Positions 20,704-32,638 of a DNA stretch of 64,000 nucleotides are shown piece after piece. The stretch lies in assembly GCF_045679555.1 (NCBI RefSeq), contig NC_092091.1, positions 79,136,685 to 79,200,684 on the forward strand, written 5' to 3'. How positions within the stretch are numbered: position 1 is the stretch's first letter; each line of letters begins with the position of its first letter. The notes beneath the pieces are model-generated. The model was not told where the DNA came from and searched no databases. It saw nothing but the letters and a program-made list of their open reading frames with translations. The position numbers and the translations under genes were made by a program. This DNA comes from Salvelinus alpinus. Its lineage: Eukaryota > Chordata > Actinopteri > Salmoniformes > Salmonidae.

Positions 20704-23700
20704 CTAGGAACGCCTCTTGGCGTTCCCAGGCGAATCTACCTGTCGATTGAAATCATCGATAAGGGAGTGATCCAGAATGTCCCTAGCAGGTACCCAACTT
20801 CTCTCCTCCGGACCGTAACCCTCCCAGTCCACCAGGTACTGGATGCCGCGTCCCCTCCTTCTAGAGTCCAAAATACGATTGACCGAAAAGGTGGGTTCCC
20901 CATCAACAAGTCGTGGCGGCGGGGGAACCGGGACCGGCGGGTTAATGCGTGCCTGAAACACAGGTTTTATTTTAGACACATGAAAGGTAGGATGAATTCT
21001 CCTATACGCCGGAGGAAGCTTGAGCCGGACCGCCACCGGACTAATGATCCTGGTGACTTTGAACGGGCCGATAAATTTGGGGGCAAGCTTGTTCGAAACG
21101 GATCGGAGTGGAATGTTCTTAGTAGAAAGCCACACTCCTTGGCCAACGACGTATACCGGAGGCTTCGACCGGCGGCGATCGGCCTTAGCCTTGGTGCGCG
21201 CCCCCACCCGGAGAAGAGTCTCACGGGCTCTGCTCCATGCGTGACGGCACCTCTGGATGAAAGCGTGAGCGGAGGGAACAGTGACCTCGGACTCCGTACT
21301 GGGAAAGATAGGTGGCTGGTAACCTAAACTACACTCAAACGGAGAGAGACCCGTGGCTGCCACTGGCAACGAATTGTGAGCGTACTCAACCATAGAGAGT
21401 TGTTGACTCCAGGAAGAGGGATTCTTAGAAACCAAACATCGCAACACTCTCTCCAAATCTTGGTTGGCCCTCTCCGCTTGACCGTTGCTCTGGGGATGAA
21501 ACCCTGAAGACAGACTGACACTCGCTCCCAGTAACCTACAAAACTCTTGCCAAAACTTGGACACAAATTGGGGCCCCCTGTCAGAAACTACGTCCATAGG
21601 CAGGCCATGTAAGCGAAAGACGTGATCCACGACAGTTACCGCTGTCTCCTTGGCAGATGGTAATTTAGGCAAGGGAATAAAATGAGCCGCCTTCGAGAAC
21701 CGGTCCACCACGGTCAAAACAACCGTCTTGCCCTGGGAGGGCGGGAGGGCGGTAACAAAATCTAGCGCGATGTGGGACCAGGGTCTCGAAGGGACCGACA
21801 GCGGTTGGAGTAACCCATCTGGAGGTCGATTAGAAGTCTTCCCAGTGGCACAAACCGAGCAAGCCAAGACAAAACTGTGAATGTCACGAGCCATCAGTGG
21901 CCACCAAAAGCGTTGCTTAACCAAAAAGCTAGTGCGGCTGACTCCTGGATGACACGCTACGTTGGAGCAATGCCCCCACCGAATAACATCGGACCGACAC
22001 CCCTCCGGCACAAACAACCGATTAGGCGGGCAACCGGGCGGAGGCTTTACCCCTTCTAAGGCCGTTTTGACCCTCGATTCAACCTCCCATGTGAGTGTGG
22101 AGACCACTAGGGTCCCGGGTAGGATGCACTCGGGAGTGGATGGGCGTTCGGAATGGTCAAAAATGCGAGAAAGGGAATCGGGTTTGACATTCTTGGAACC
22201 CGGGCGATACGAGAGAGAGAAGTCAAAACGTCCGAAAAAGAGTGCCCACCGCGCCTGCCTGGAGTTGAGTCGCTTGGCGGTTCTGATATATTCCAAATTC
22301 TTGTGATCGGTCCAAACTATAAAAGGTACCCCCGAACCCTCTAACCAATGGCGCCACTCCTCCAGTGCTAACTTCACTGCCAACAACTCTCTGTTGCCAA
22401 TGTCGTAGTTGCGTTCCGCAGGTGATAACCGATGGGACAGGAACGCGCAAGGGTGCATCTTGTCGTCAGAAGAGGAACGTTGGGAAAGTACCGCACCTAC
22501 CCCCACCTCTGAAGCGTCCACCTCCACCACGAACTGACGCGAGGGATCGGGAGCTATGAGGATGGGGGCCGAAACAAAGCGGCTCTTGAGTTTGGCGAAT
22601 GCAGCCTCGGCTGTATCGGACCACCTGAACGTCACTCTGGGGGAGGTTAAGGCGGTAAGAGAAGCGACTATCTGGCTAAAGTTGCGAATGAAACGCCGGT
22701 AGAAATTGGCGAATCCCAGAAACCTCTGTAGGGCCTTACGGGAATCTGGGCTTGGCCAATCCACCACAGCCTTAACCTTGTCAGGATCCATGTGAATACC
22801 TTCAGTCGAGACGATGTAACCTAGGAATGGAACGGATTGTGCATGAAAAATGCATTTCTCCGCCTTGACAAAAAGTCCATTCTCCAACAACCTCTGAAGC
22901 ACTCGTCTGACGTGCTGAACGTGTTCCTGGAGAGAAGAAGAAAAAATCAGTATGTCATCCAGGTAAACATATATGAACTGATCAATCATATCTCTCAGCA
23001 CGTCATTGACGAGTGCCTGGAAAACCGCTGGGGAGTTGGATAGCCCAAAAGGCATGACCAAATATTCGAAGTGCCCTCTGGGGGTGTTAAACGCGGTCTT
23101 CCATTCATCCCCCTTCCTTATGCGAACCAAATGATATGCATTACGTAAATCCAACTTAGTGAACACGGATGCTCCCTGTAACCTTTCAAAGGCTGAGGAC
23201 ATCAACGGTAAGGGATAGGTATTCTTCACTGTGATGTTATTCAACCCACGGTAATCAATGCAAGGACGCAGAGATCCGTCCTTCTTCCCCACAAAGAAGA
23301 ACCCCGCCCCCGCTGGAGAAGAGGAAGGACGAATGAATCCAGAGGCCAGAGAATCAGAGATGTATCTCTCCATAGCCTCCCTCTCAGGAACAGAGAGTGA
23401 ATATAACTTGCCTTTAGGCGGAGACTCACCTGGCAATAATTCTATTGCACAGTCATAGGGACGATGCGGAGGAAGAGAAGCAGCACGGGACTTGCTGAAC
23501 ACCTCCTTCAGGTCGAGGTATTCAACGGGCACGTTAGACAAATCCACTGCCTCCTCTAGAACCACAGAATCAGACACAGATGAACAAGCAGACACTAAAC
23601 AGGACTCAAGACACTTGTTACTCCACATGGATATAGAGTTATGACCCCAGTCAACTCTGGGGTTGTGTTGGGTGAGCCAAGGGTGGCCGAGAACTAATGG

Positions 23701-24018
23701 TGCAAGGGGTGAGTTCATGAGTAGAAATGATAGTGTCTCAGTGTGATTGCCAGAAGTGATGAGTGTGATAGTTTCAGTGGTGTGAGAAATGTTGGGGAGT
23801 TCTTGACCATTGAGAGCGTTGACGGATATCTTGTGCGTGAGTGAGGTGATAGGGATCTGGAGTTTGTGAGCGAGCTTGAAGTCCATAAAATTACCCTCTG
23901 CTCCTGAGTCCAGTAAGGCTTGGGTGTCGTGCGTGTGGTTGGTCCATCTTAGTCTTACCGGGAGGAGAGTAGATGATGAGGTCTTCTCTGTGATGACACC
24001 ACCCGATAGTAGCCTCAT
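20704..24018 (-). CDS. pol: Gypsy Pol polyprotein
   Basis: An intact frame of 1104 codons. In order: aspartic protease (DSGA at 37-40); reverse transcriptase (KLDLRNAYH near 290, YLDD at 352-355, [12 protein letters not shown] near 435); RNase H (D501 in [14 protein letters not shown] near 570); the integrase zinc-binding domain (H683/H691, C720, C723); the integrase core with D753, D813 and E849 (a D-35-E spacing); and a C-terminal chromodomain at about 1044-1095 ([17 protein letters not shown]). Pol copies the RNA to DNA and inserts it. The frame differs from gag by a shift, and the pol frame stays open upstream across the gag stop, so expression probably needs ribosomal frameshifting. All key residues are present. 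Confidence 0.95.
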   Translation of the reverse strand: MRLLSGGVITEKTSSSTLLPVRLRWTNHTHDTQALLDSGAEGNFMDFKLAHKLQIPITSLTHKISVNALNGQELPNISHTTETITLITSGNHTETLSFLLMNSPLAPLVLGHPWLTQHNPRVDWGHNSISMWSNKCLESCLVSACSSVSDSVVLEEAVDLSNVPVEYLDLKEVFSKSRAASLPPHRPYDCAIELLPGESPPKGKLYSLSVPEREAMERYISDSLASGFIRPSSSPAGAGFFFVGKKDGSLRPCIDYRGLNNITVKNTYPLPLMSSAFERLQGASVFTKLDLRNAYHLVRIRKGDEWKTAFNTPRGHFEYLVMPFGLSNSPAVFQALVNDVLRDMIDQFIYVYLDDILIFSSSLQEHVQHVRRVLQRLLENGLFVKAEKCIFHAQSVPFLGYIVSTEGIHMDPDKVKAVVDWPSPDSRKALQRFLGFANFYRRFIRNFSQIVASLTALTSPRVTFRWSDTAEAAFAKLKSRFVSAPILIAPDPSRQFVVEVDASEVGVGAVLSQRSSSDDKMHPCAFLSHRLSPAERNYDIGNRELLAVKLALEEWRHWLEGSGVPFIVWTDHKNLEYIRTAKRLNSRQARWALFFGRFDFSLSYRPGSKNVKPDSLSRIFDHSERPSTPECILPGTLVVSTLTWEVESRVKTALEGVKPPPGCPPNRLFVPEGCRSDVIRWGHCSNVACHPGVSRTSFLVKQRFWWPLMARDIHSFVLACSVCATGKTSNRPPDGLLQPLSVPSRPWSHIALDFVTALPPSQGKTVVLTVVDRFSKAAHFIPLPKLPSAKETAVTVVDHVFRLHGLPMDVVSDRGPQFVSKFWQEFCRLLGASVSLSSGFHPQSNGQAERANQDLERVLRCLVSKNPSSWSQQLSMVEYAHNSLPVAATGLSPFECSLGYQPPIFPSTESEVTVPSAHAFIQRCRHAWSRARETLLRVGARTKAKADRRRSKPPVYVVGQGVWLSTKNIPLRSVSNKLAPKFIGPFKVTRIISPVAVRLKLPPAYRRIHPTFHVSKIKPVFQARINPPVPVPPPPRLVDGEPTFSVNRILDSRRRGRGIQYLVDWEGYGPEERSWVPARDILDHSLIDDFNRQVDSPGNAKRRS

Positions 24019-24023
24019 ACTTA

Positions 24024-24971
24024 CTACCGGGCCTGATCTTTTACCGGGCAGGAGTGGATAAAGTGGCCCGCTCTACCACAGTAGAGACAGAGTCCTTGGG
24101 ATCTCCGCCTCTCCCTCTCTTCCCGGGAGAGGCGAGCTCTCCCCAGCTGCATGGGTTCGTGAGCGGAGGCTGAACTGGCCGTGTTCCCGCCGCTGGCATG
24201 CCAGCCCTCCGTGTCGTTATACGGTCTGTTAGGGCATGCTCGGCGGCCAATACGACTCAGACGAGCGTCGACCCTCAAGGCTAGTTCCACTAGTCCATTT
24301 AAACTCCTGGGAAGGTCCAGAACATAAATCTCCTTCTGGATCCGGTCCTCCAGCCCATGCAGGAACATGTCCCACTGCGCCTCCTCGTTCCACTGACACT
24401 CTGCGGCCAGAGTGCGGAATTGGATGGAGTATTCCGATACTGAACGGTCTCCTTGGCGAAGGTCAGCGAGTAGTCTGGCCGCCTCCCTACCCGCCACGGC
24501 CCGATCGAAAACCCTTCTCATCTCCTCGGAGAGTGTCTGGAAAGAGGTGCAGCATGGGTCCTGGTTCGCCCACACCGCCGTTCCCCAAAGAGCCGCTTTG
24601 CCTGATAGCAGTGTGAGTACGAATGCTACCTTAGACTGTTCACGGTTGAAGGTCCGTGGCTGCAACGAGAAATGCATGGAACATCTCGTAAGAAAAGCTC
24701 TGCAATAGTCAGGATCACCTGAATAACCCTCTGGTGTCGGTAGCCGTGGCTCTAGCTGGGAATCTGGCTCTGGCGGGGCGGGTTGAACTGCCGGTGTAGG
24801 TGGCGCAGCGAGACCCCTCAGATGTTGTAATTGTTGGGTCAGCTGGGATACCTGCGTCACAATGGCTTGTACTGCCCGACCTGTGCTGGAGATGTTCTCC
24901 TCTTGTTGATCCATTCTCGTGATACTGCGGGAAATGAATTCGGTCAGACTCGTTGAACTCGCTGCATCCAT
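24024..24971 (-). CDS. gag: Gypsy Gag protein
   Basis: An intact 315-residue frame, taken from the ATG at 24971-24969 (reads MDAASS), which lies only 19 nt inside the 5' LTR. The long open reading upstream of this Met is LTR sequence and contains an in-frame-competing ATG that stops after two codons. Features: an N-terminal coiled-coil-like segment ([16 protein letters not shown], about 45-60), the retrotransposon gag core with '[13 protein letters not shown]', and one CX2CX4HX4C zinc knuckle at 295-308. The stop overlaps the start region of pol. Gag forms the particle that packages the element RNA. Confidence 0.92.
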   Translation of the reverse strand: MDAASSTSLTEFISRSITRMDQQEENISSTGRAVQAIVTQVSQLTQQLQHLRGLAAPPTPAVQPAPPEPDSQLEPRLPTPEGYSGDPDYCRAFLTRCSMHFSLQPRTFNREQSKVAFVLTLLSGKAALWGTAVWANQDPCCTSFQTLSEEMRRVFDRAVAGREAARLLADLRQGDRSVSEYSIQFRTLAAECQWNEEAQWDMFLHGLEDRIQKEIYVLDLPRSLNGLVELALRVDARLSRIGRRACPNRPYNDTEGWHASGGNTASSASAHEPMQLGRARLSREERERRRSQGLCLYCGRAGHFIHSCPVKDQAR

Positions 24972-24990
24972 GGTGAGGGTCAGATCATTC

Positions 24991-25356
24991 TGTAACAACA
25001 CAGAGGCGGATGCAAGATGCAAGCAACGATGGTTTAATGAATACAGTTTACAGCAGCAACAGGACAGACAGACTGAACTCAGACGGAATCCGACCCAGGG
25101 ACTACGGCGCATATACCGCAGATAGCGTGCTGAGAAATCCAGGGGAATGTGTCCGGATGGGTCGGAAGAAGCACAGAAGATAATCCACACAAGGGCGGCG
25201 AGAGAAAGAGCCCAGACACACGACACAACCTCAGGGAAGTAACAATGATCTGACAACAAGAAACACTGGTTACAGAACATATAAAGGGAAGATAAGTGAT
25301 TCCAGCTGGCGCAGACAATCAGGCCGAGATTGGGAACCACGCCCACACAAACACGG

Positions 25357-25420
<64 letters not shown>

Positions 25421-25443
25421 CAGTGGATACATGAACCGTGACA
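24991..25443 (-). repeat. Gypsy 5' LTR
   Basis: 453 bp, matching 20253-20691 except for a longer and differently interrupted GA tract (about 25356-25420). The sequence just inside it (GAATGATCTGACCC in viral sense) does not begin with TGG, so no ordinary tRNA primer site is obvious. Confidence 0.9.
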
Positions 25444-25448
25444 CAATG

Positions 25449-25744
25449 TTTCTGTATGAGCCTGGGGAGTTAGCTAGCAAATAGCGGGCCAAGTCATTGA
25501 TCAAATACAGACTTTTAGGTAAACGGTCTTACATATAATTTGTCCCAAGGTTGAACTGTGTGTGCATGTGTTTGCATTTTGGTTTGGGGGGTTTGTAAGG
25601 GATGTAAGCCACCCCAAGCACTAAGAATTCAATGTAATTCTGGTAGGGGAGGCCGGTGGGAGACACATTCAAAAGAGCAACTTGGCTCTGTTTTTAAAAA
25701 GTTATTTAAAAAGTAGCATTTATTAAGCGCTGATAGCTCCTGAC
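25449..25744. other. Non-coding flank
   Basis: Nothing recognisable is seen in this stretch beyond ordinary AT-rich sequence. Confidence 0.4.
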
Positions 25745-26402
25745 AAACGACTCTCTCAAACTCTTTTTCTCTCTGCCTCTCTCGCTCTCTGCCTCTCTCG
25801 CTCTCTGCCTCTCTCGCTCTCTGCCTCTCTCGCTCTCTGCCTCTCTCGCTCTCTGCCTCTCTCTCTCTCTCTGCCTCTCTCTCTCTCTCTGCCTCTCTCT
25901 CTCTCTCTGCCTCTCTCTGCCTCTCTCTGCCTCTCTCTCTGCCTCTCTCTGCCTCTCTGCCTCGCTCTCTCTCTCTCTCTCTCTGCCTCTCTCTCTCTCT
26001 CTGCCTCTCTCTCTCTCTCTGCCTCTCTCTCTCTCTCTCTGCCTCTCTCTCTCTCTGCCTCTCTGCCTCTCTCTGCCTCTCTCTGCCTCTCTCTGCCTCT
26101 CTCTGCCTCTCTCTGCCTCTCTCTGCCTCTCTCTGCCTCTCTCCCTCTCTCCCTCTCTGCCTCTCTCTCCCTCTCTGCCTCTCTGTCCCTCTCTGCCTCT
26201 CTCTCCCTCTCTGCCTCTCTCTCCCTCTCTGCCTCTCTCTCCCTCTCTGCCTCTCTCTCCCTCTCTGCCTCTCTCTCCCTCTCTGCCTCTCTCTCCCTCT
26301 CTGCCTCTCTCTCCCTCTCTGCCTCTCCCCCTCTCTCTGCCTCTTTCTCTCTCTGCCTCTCTCTGTCCGTCTCTGCCTCTCTCTTTTTCTGCCTCTCTTT
26401 CA
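25745..26402. repeat. CT-rich compound satellite
   Basis: About 660 bp of (CT)n interrupted by regular 'gcctctctc' steps. Period changes along the block: 16-bp units ('ctctctgcctctctcg') at the left, 18-20-bp units in the middle, and 18-bp units containing 'ccctctctgcctctctct' at the right. Long open frames of Arg/Glu-rich sequence on the minus strand are a by-product of the repeat. Confidence 0.95.
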
Positions 26403-26885
26403 ATTAAATTCAATTCAAGGGGCTTTATTGGCATGGGAAACAAAGCAAGTGAAGTAGATAATATACAAAAGTGAAATAAACAATAAAAATGAACAGTAAA
26501 CATTACACTCAGAGAAGTTCCAAAAGAATAAAGGCATTACAAATGTCATATTATGTATATATACAGTGTTGTAACAATGTACAAATGGTTAAAGTACAAA
26601 AGGGAAAATAAGCATAAATATGGGTTGTATTTACAATGGTGTTTGTTCTTCACTGGTTGCCCTTTTCTTGTAGCAACAGGTCACAAATCTTGCACAAATC
26701 TTGCTGCGGTGATGGCACACTGGTATTTCACCCAGTAGAGAATGGGAGTTTATCAGAATCGGGTTTGTTTTCGAATTCTTTGTGTATCTGTGTAATCTGA
26801 GGGAAATATGTGTCTCTAATATGGTCATACATTTGGCAGGAGGTTAGGAAGTGCAGCTCATTTTCCACCTCTCTCTTTCTGCCTC
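26403..26885. repeat. Dispersed repeat of LINE-tail type
   Basis: Opens 'ttcaattcaaggggctttat' and runs through 'cattacactcagagaagttc' and 'catttggcaggaggttagga'. I know this text as a common dispersed sequence in salmonids; it carries no frame of note. Class uncertain. Confidence 0.5.
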
Positions 26886-28235
26886 TTTCTCTCAGAATAT
26901 TACAGGCTGATGTAAAAGGAAGCTGAAATTATCCTACAAATTGTGATTCTGTATTTGGCACACTGACCAAACTTCTTCTATGCTACTTAGTTTTAATTCA
27001 TTATTCAACATTTTAATTAATGATTACATATAGGTATTGCATAATATTTTAGTAGTTTCCAAACTTTTAAAGCAGAGACATCTGCTGTCTATGATGTACT
27101 CAGGGCTTTGCTAAAGACTGATGTTAACAAACCTATAGGGGCTGATTCTCTTGACCCCTTCTCACTGCAGCTCTCTGCTCCACTTACAGCAGAACCACTC
27201 ACCTTTATTTTAACTTGACTATTGTTATCCTTAAGATCTGGAAACGGAACATCACCTCCCCCTACATGAAGGAGGAGATCCTTCTGACTTAGATACTGTA
27301 GGTTCCTTTTAGCCCACAAATACATACAGTAACTAACCCTCTACTGCACATATTTTGGTTTTCAATATAAAATACATTTGTGTCCATCCCCAAGGGCCTG
27401 GAGAAAACTCCCCACAGCATAAAAGGCTGTTAGAAGCTGCACCTCACCACTCAACGCAAAGTTGCAGCGCGTTGGTCGGCTGAAGGAGACACAAGGTCCA
27501 GCAGTCTGAGAATCTCCTCTAATCGGACCTTGTATTTCTGTCCCATCATTGTGAGTCTACAATGGGCTCAGGTTGTTGAGAATATGTACCATTACATACA
27601 CCAACCGACTGCGCGGCTGGTTATGTTGGAGAACAACAGTCTGCAGAATAGCAGCCATATGCTGTATTATGGTTGTTCCTCTGATGTCTGACAACATGGC
27701 TTTATAGTGTTCTAGGTGTTTCCAATTTGTACCGGATAAGATTCAGCTTGGGATAAACTCATCTTGACAAAATGTTTCAATTACACATTTCAAATATTAC
27801 ATTAGATCCTATACATTACACAAACTCTTATACATAGTTTTAGAATTATATATTGTGAGTTAAGGAAGAAAATAAGCCTAACGGTGCACTTTGGCTGCTC
27901 TATGCGTGGTCTGGATTGCCACGTTACGAAGGCTCTGGGAAACACCTCAGCTACAAATTATACATCGTAAGATGGATCTAACAATGATTTTAAAGCTATA
28001 CCAAAGCTCTGCCAAAAGTATCATAAGGCTAAGTTCATCGATAAAACCATAGGTTCTTCTAACGGTGAACCAAGATGATTATGAGAAACCGGGCCCTGGT
28101 CTATAAGCACAGTTGCGCATCTGAGTTTTAAATGACGTGTCATATGCTATAGGTCCGTGGACAGAGCTCTTTATTTAATACTTTATTATTGATGTAGCTT
28201 ATAGGCTCATCACAAACGGCCAGAACCTGACATAC
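26886..28235. other. Non-coding stretch, no gene seen
   Basis: About 1.35 kb without a convincing frame, RNA or transposon end. Short open frames (for example 27089-27325 minus) have no recognisable content. Confidence 0.4.
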
Positions 28236-28402
28236 TCTTAGAAAAAAACGGTTCTAAAGGGTTCTCTGGCTGTCTCAATAGGAGAACCCTTTTGGTTTCC
28301 TGGTAGAACCCGTTGTGTTTCTGGGTAGAACTCTTTGGGTTCCATGTAGAACCCTCTGGGGAATAGGTTCTAGATAGCACCTTTTTTTCTAAGAGTGTAG
28401 GC
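28236..28402. mobile_element. Small MITE with 'ggttct' modules
   Basis: Ends are inverted (left 'actcttagaaaaaaa', right 'tttttttctaagagt'). The interior repeats 'agaaccct' and 'gggttc' modules in both directions. Non-coding. Confidence 0.65.
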
Positions 28403-28445
28403 AAAACTAAAAACTGTTATCCATGTGTCATGACCACTGTATAGA

Positions 28446-28515
28446 TCATGATGCGCAACGTTCACCGGACTGCGGTTGACTGCGCAACGTTCACCGGACT
28501 GCGGTTGACTGCCCA
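28446..28515. repeat. 29-bp tandem duplication
   Basis: Two adjacent copies, exact by eye, of a 29-bp unit that starts 'gcgcaacgttcaccggactg'. Confidence 0.85.
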
Positions 28516-29425
28516 TGTGGTTATGTTGTCTAAGCTCCTAGGCACTGAATGGCATGTTATAGATCGTAGTATGTAGGCTACAGGTTAGTCATTAAGGTTG
28601 TGGAAGTGACTCACTGACCTATGCCAATTTGGACTCAGGAATGGTCACATGATCCAATGCAGTGACTGTCAATCATCAAATCATTGGAATGAGAAACAAT
28701 TGTTTTTATAAATAACGTTTATCTGTTTATTCAATTACATATGCAGATCAAAAACATAAAGAAAGATCCATTTATCTTTCTTAAGCCACGACTAATAATT
28801 GGCCAAAACATACTGTGCACGGGTCGAACCAGAACAGATAATTAAAAACACAACATCTGAATAATCAAATAATTATTGCGTTTCTCATTATTCAATATTT
28901 CCTTCAGACAATAAAAACAACACAGTTTGTGTGTTTGATTTCAGATTCAAATCAAATAAAGAAGGAATGACCCTTTACTCGCTTTTTATCTTGTCATGGA
29001 ATAGGAAAAATGTATTTGCAAAAGAATACACATGACCTACATGGACCTATTTCGAACTTGCAACAGGAAGTTTACAACAGACAAATTCCCTTTATTTTGA
29101 GAGTTTTGTTGCACGACTGCGAGTTTGATTTTCATCAAGCATTGAAAGACAAGTTTTGTGAGTTTCGATATCAAAGTTGCAGGAGACGAGGAATTTTCAG
29201 TTGAAAGTCAGATATAGAAGAAACTATACAAAAAGTAATACACGTTGTGACAAAGGGAACGTTTAATTAAAGCAGCACAACCGTATTTTCTTTCTCAAAT
29301 AATGATTGTGTATCCCAAATGCACAAAAGTACCACACTATTTATAGGGAATTGAAGCACCGCCACAATGCGTAATATTTTACTGCGAACACTGCAGCAGA
29401 AGCAAACTCCTTCCTCCACTACCCT
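28516..29425. other. Non-coding stretch, no gene seen
   Basis: AT-rich. A 64-codon open frame at 29010-29204 has no recognisable feature. Nothing else supported. Confidence 0.4.
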
Positions 29426-29430
29426 GCATG

Positions 29431-29847
29431 TGTCACGGTCGTCTTGAGGTGAGAGAGTGGACCAAGGCGCAGCGTGAGAAAAATACATCTTCTTTTATTA
29501 GACGAAGATGAACCACGAACTAAACACTTACAAACTAAACAAAAGTGAAGCAAGTGACGTAAGTGCATACACAAGCATCAAACGTACAACATAGACAATT
29601 ACCCACATTAACCTAATGCCTATGGCTGCCTTAAATATGGCTCCCAATCAGAGACAATGATTGACAGCTGTCTCTGATTGAGAACCCTTCAGGCAACCAT
29701 AGACTTACCTAGACAACTACACTAGACACTGCCCCATACACATACAACACCCCTAGACACTACAAAAACACATACATTCCCCATGTCACACCCTGACCTA
29801 ACTAAAATAATAAAGTTAACAAAGATAACTAAGGCCAGGGCGTGACA
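29431..29847 (-). repeat. Solo-LTR-like element, copy 3
   Basis: 417 bp on the minus strand. It starts TGTCACG and ends CGTGACA, and is flanked by a perfect 5-bp duplication gcatg (29426-29430 and 29848-29852). The family hairpin is present (12 bp perfect, 29645-29656 against 29669-29680). Confidence 0.8.
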
Positions 29848-29852
29848 GCATG

Positions 29853-30296
29853 AGGCTACAATAGTCAAGTTTCCCAGGGAAGCTGTGAAGTGCTGGGGAA
29901 GCTGTGAAGCCAGCTGTAGCCTATTGCATGATTGTGTTTATGAGTTTGTTATTAGAGTTTGTTATTAGGTCTTTTCGACTCCAACAAGTTGGACCTGTCC
30001 CGAATTAATGTATTTAAAATACGGAGACCCGGTCCGAAGAGACACAAGTCCAACCAGACCCGGCCCTGTATAGACCCGGTCTGATCCGATCAGAGTGAGG
30101 GTAGCAGCAGAAAATATATATTATTTAGCTACGTTATTAACTGAAGCTGTTAATGTGAGGCACCGAGCGAGGGAGAAGAGCTGGGAGCAGGCGTTTGCGG
30201 TGTGTGTATGTGGTTGATGGTTATGGGCATTCCGAGCAGTATGCAAATCAGGGCCGATGCGATTCGGTTCCCTAAATTCACCAAAAAGAGCCTTGT
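29853..30296. other. Non-coding stretch
   Basis: No gene or repeat end recognised. A few short open frames only. Confidence 0.35.
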
Positions 30297-30812
30297 TAGC
30301 CTGTTGAGGACAGAGGGCGCTGTTTTCACTTTGGGGGAAAATCGTGCCCAATTTAAACGTCCTCGTACTCAATTCTTGCTCGTACAATATGCATATTATT
30401 ATTACTATTGGATAGAAAACACTCTCTAGTTTGTAAAACCGTTTGAATTATATCTGTGAGTAAAACAGAACTCCCTTTGCAGCCAACTTCCTGACAGGAA
30501 GTGGAAAATCTGAAATCGATGCACTGTTCTAGGGCCTGCCTATTAATGTCCTTGATATATATTAGAATACATGCACTTCATACGTCTTCCACTAGATGTC
30601 GACAGGCAGTGAGAGAAGAAATGGAGTGAATAACTTGATTTTTATTTATTTATTTTACCGTTATTTTACCAGGTAAGTTGACTGAGAACACGTTCTCATT
30701 TGCAGCAACGACCTGGGGAATAGTTACAGGGGAGAGGAGGGGGATGAATGAGCCAATTGTAAACTGGGGATTATTAGGTGACCATGATGGTTTGAGGGCC
30801 AGATTGGGAATT

Positions 30813-30846
<34 letters not shown>

Positions 30847-32638
30847 ACGATAAGTGCCATGGGATCTTTAATGACCCCAGAGAGTCAGGACACCCGTTTA
30901 ACGTCCCATCCGAAAGACGGCACCCTACACAGGGCAGTGTACCCAATCACTGCCCTGGGGCATTGGGATATTTTTTAGACCAGAGGAAGGAGTGCCTCCT
31001 ACTGGCCCTCCAACACCACTTCCAGCAGCATCTGGTCTCCCATCCAGGGACTGACCAGGACCAACCCTGCTTAGCTTCAGAAGCAAGCCAGCAGTGGTAT
31101 GCAGGGTGGTATGCTGCTGGCACATCTGGGGTCGAATAATAGCTCTCGGCATGACGTGTCACCAGTTTCCTGTTTTCTGGAGAGCGCGTAAAGGGACCTG
31201 GATTTGCCTTCTGATAAGCTGTCGTTATGGACGACTAATATCTCCGGCTTTGATTTTATTTCATACATGTGACAATATCATCGTAAAGTATGTTTTTCAA
31301 TATAGTTTTATTAGATTATTGAAATTTATTCAGGACGTTAGGCGTGTTGCGTTGTGTGCCTTTGTTTCAGGAAGGAGAGCTTAGCGCCACTTTGCTAGCT
31401 TTCCGTGCTAATTGACTGGAGAAGAGGACATTCTAAATCCAAACAACGATTGTTCCCGACAAAGGACCCCTTGTACAACATTCTGATGAAAGATCATCAA
31501 AAGTAGGACCCATTTTATGATGCTAGTTCATATATCTGTCGAACATGTTGTACTAGTCGTTTGCGGCCAGATTTTGGGTACTCTCTCGCCATAACGTAAA
31601 CTGCATATCGTAATGAAGTTATTTTTAGAATTCTAACACGGCGATTGCATTAAGAACTAGTGTATCTATCATTTCCTATACAACATGTATTTTCTAGTAA
31701 CGTTTATGAATAGTTATTTGGTCAGAATAGTTGGAGTGTCATAAAAATATCCGCACATTCTGGGAAAAAGTAGCTACGTTAGCACAATGTATAACCACTG
31801 ATTTCAGCTCTAAATATGCACATTTTCGAACAAAACATAAGTGTATGTATAACCTGATGTTATAGGACTGTCATCTGATGAAGGTTTATGAAGGTTAGTG
31901 AAAATTAATATCTTTTGCAGGTTTATTCCCTATCGCTAACGTGCTTATTGCTATCGCTAACATGTCTTGATGAATGAATGCGGTAGTGTGGTAGGCTATT
32001 GTAGTAAGCTAATATAATGCTATATTGTGTTTTCGCTGTAAAACACTTACAAAATCTGAAATATTGGCTGGATTCACAAGATGTTTGTCTTTAATTTGCT
32101 GTACACCATCGATTTTTCAGAAATGTTTTATGATGAGTATTTAGGTATTTGACGTTGGTGTCTGTAATTACTCTGGCTGCTTCGGTTCTATTTCTGACAG
32201 TAGCTGTGATTGTAGCTGCAATGTAAAACTCATTTATACCTCAAATATGCACATTTTTCGAACAAAACATAGATTTATTGTATAACATGTTATAAGACTG
32301 TCATCTGATGAACCTGTTTCTTGGTTAGTTTGGTTGGTTCTTGGTTAGTTAGGTTGGCTTTGTGCATGCTACCTGTGCTGTGAAAAATGTCTGTCCTTTT
32401 TTGTATTTGGTGGTGAGCTAACATAAATATATGTGGTGTTTTCGCTGTAAAACATTTTAAAAATCGGACATGTTGACTGGATTCACAAGATGTGTATCTT
32501 TCATTTGCTGTATTGGACTTGTTAATGTGTGAAAGTTAAATATTTCTAAAAAATATCTTTTGAATTTCGGGCTCTGCCTTTTCAGTGGAATGTGGGAGGA
32601 GTTCCGCTAGCGGAACGCCAGAGCCAGACAGGTTAGTG
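30297..32638 (+). repeat. Long unclassified dispersed repeat
   Basis: From 'tagcctgttgaggacagagg' to 'gccagagccagacaggtta'. The ends are weakly inverted (agcctgt / acaggtta). It holds internal sub-repeats: 'tgtgttttcgctgtaaaaca' occurs near 32026 and 32436, 'gactgtcatctgatgaa' near 31866 and 32296, and 'ctggattcacaagatgt' near 32068 and 32478. No transposase or RT is visible, so it is either a non-autonomous element or a non-coding repeat. I recall similar text in salmonid genomes but cannot name the family. A 5S-derived SINE is inserted at 30645-31122. Confidence 0.5.
30645..31122 (-). mobile_element. 5S rRNA-derived SINE
   Basis: The minus strand contains a 5S rRNA-like internal promoter ('gaagctaagcagggttggtc' and 'ctggatgggagacc', complement of about 31037-31081) at its head, followed by a body and a tail with 'ccaggtcgttgctgcaaatg'. 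This is the architecture of the 5S-derived SINE3/AvaIII-type retroposons. It is not a functional 5S gene: the 5' end is divergent. Confidence 0.75.

Larger units (their letters stand above)
20253..25443 (-). mobile_element. Complete Ty3/Gypsy retrotransposon
   Basis: A 5191-bp element on the minus strand is flanked by the 5-bp duplication caatg (20248-20252 and 25444-25448). LTRs at 20253-20691 and 24991-25443 differ visibly only in the length of an internal GA tract. gag and pol are both open and full-length, so it looks recently inserted and possibly active. In viral order it reads 5' LTR, gag, pol (protease, RT, RNase H, integrase, chromodomain), polypurine tract (a G-run, complement of 20695-20704), 3' LTR. 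The chromodomain puts it in the chromovirus branch. Confidence 0.93.

Noticed and set aside
20686-21327. 213-codon plus-strand frame
   Set aside because: It is the antisense shadow of Gypsy pol, which is intact on the other strand.
25706-26503. Minus-strand Arg/Glu-rich frames of up to 265 codons
   Set aside because: They are translations of the CT satellite; every frame of such a repeat is open.
31037-31081. 5S rRNA gene
   Set aside because: Only the internal promoter part is 5S-like, and it is followed by a SINE body and tail.
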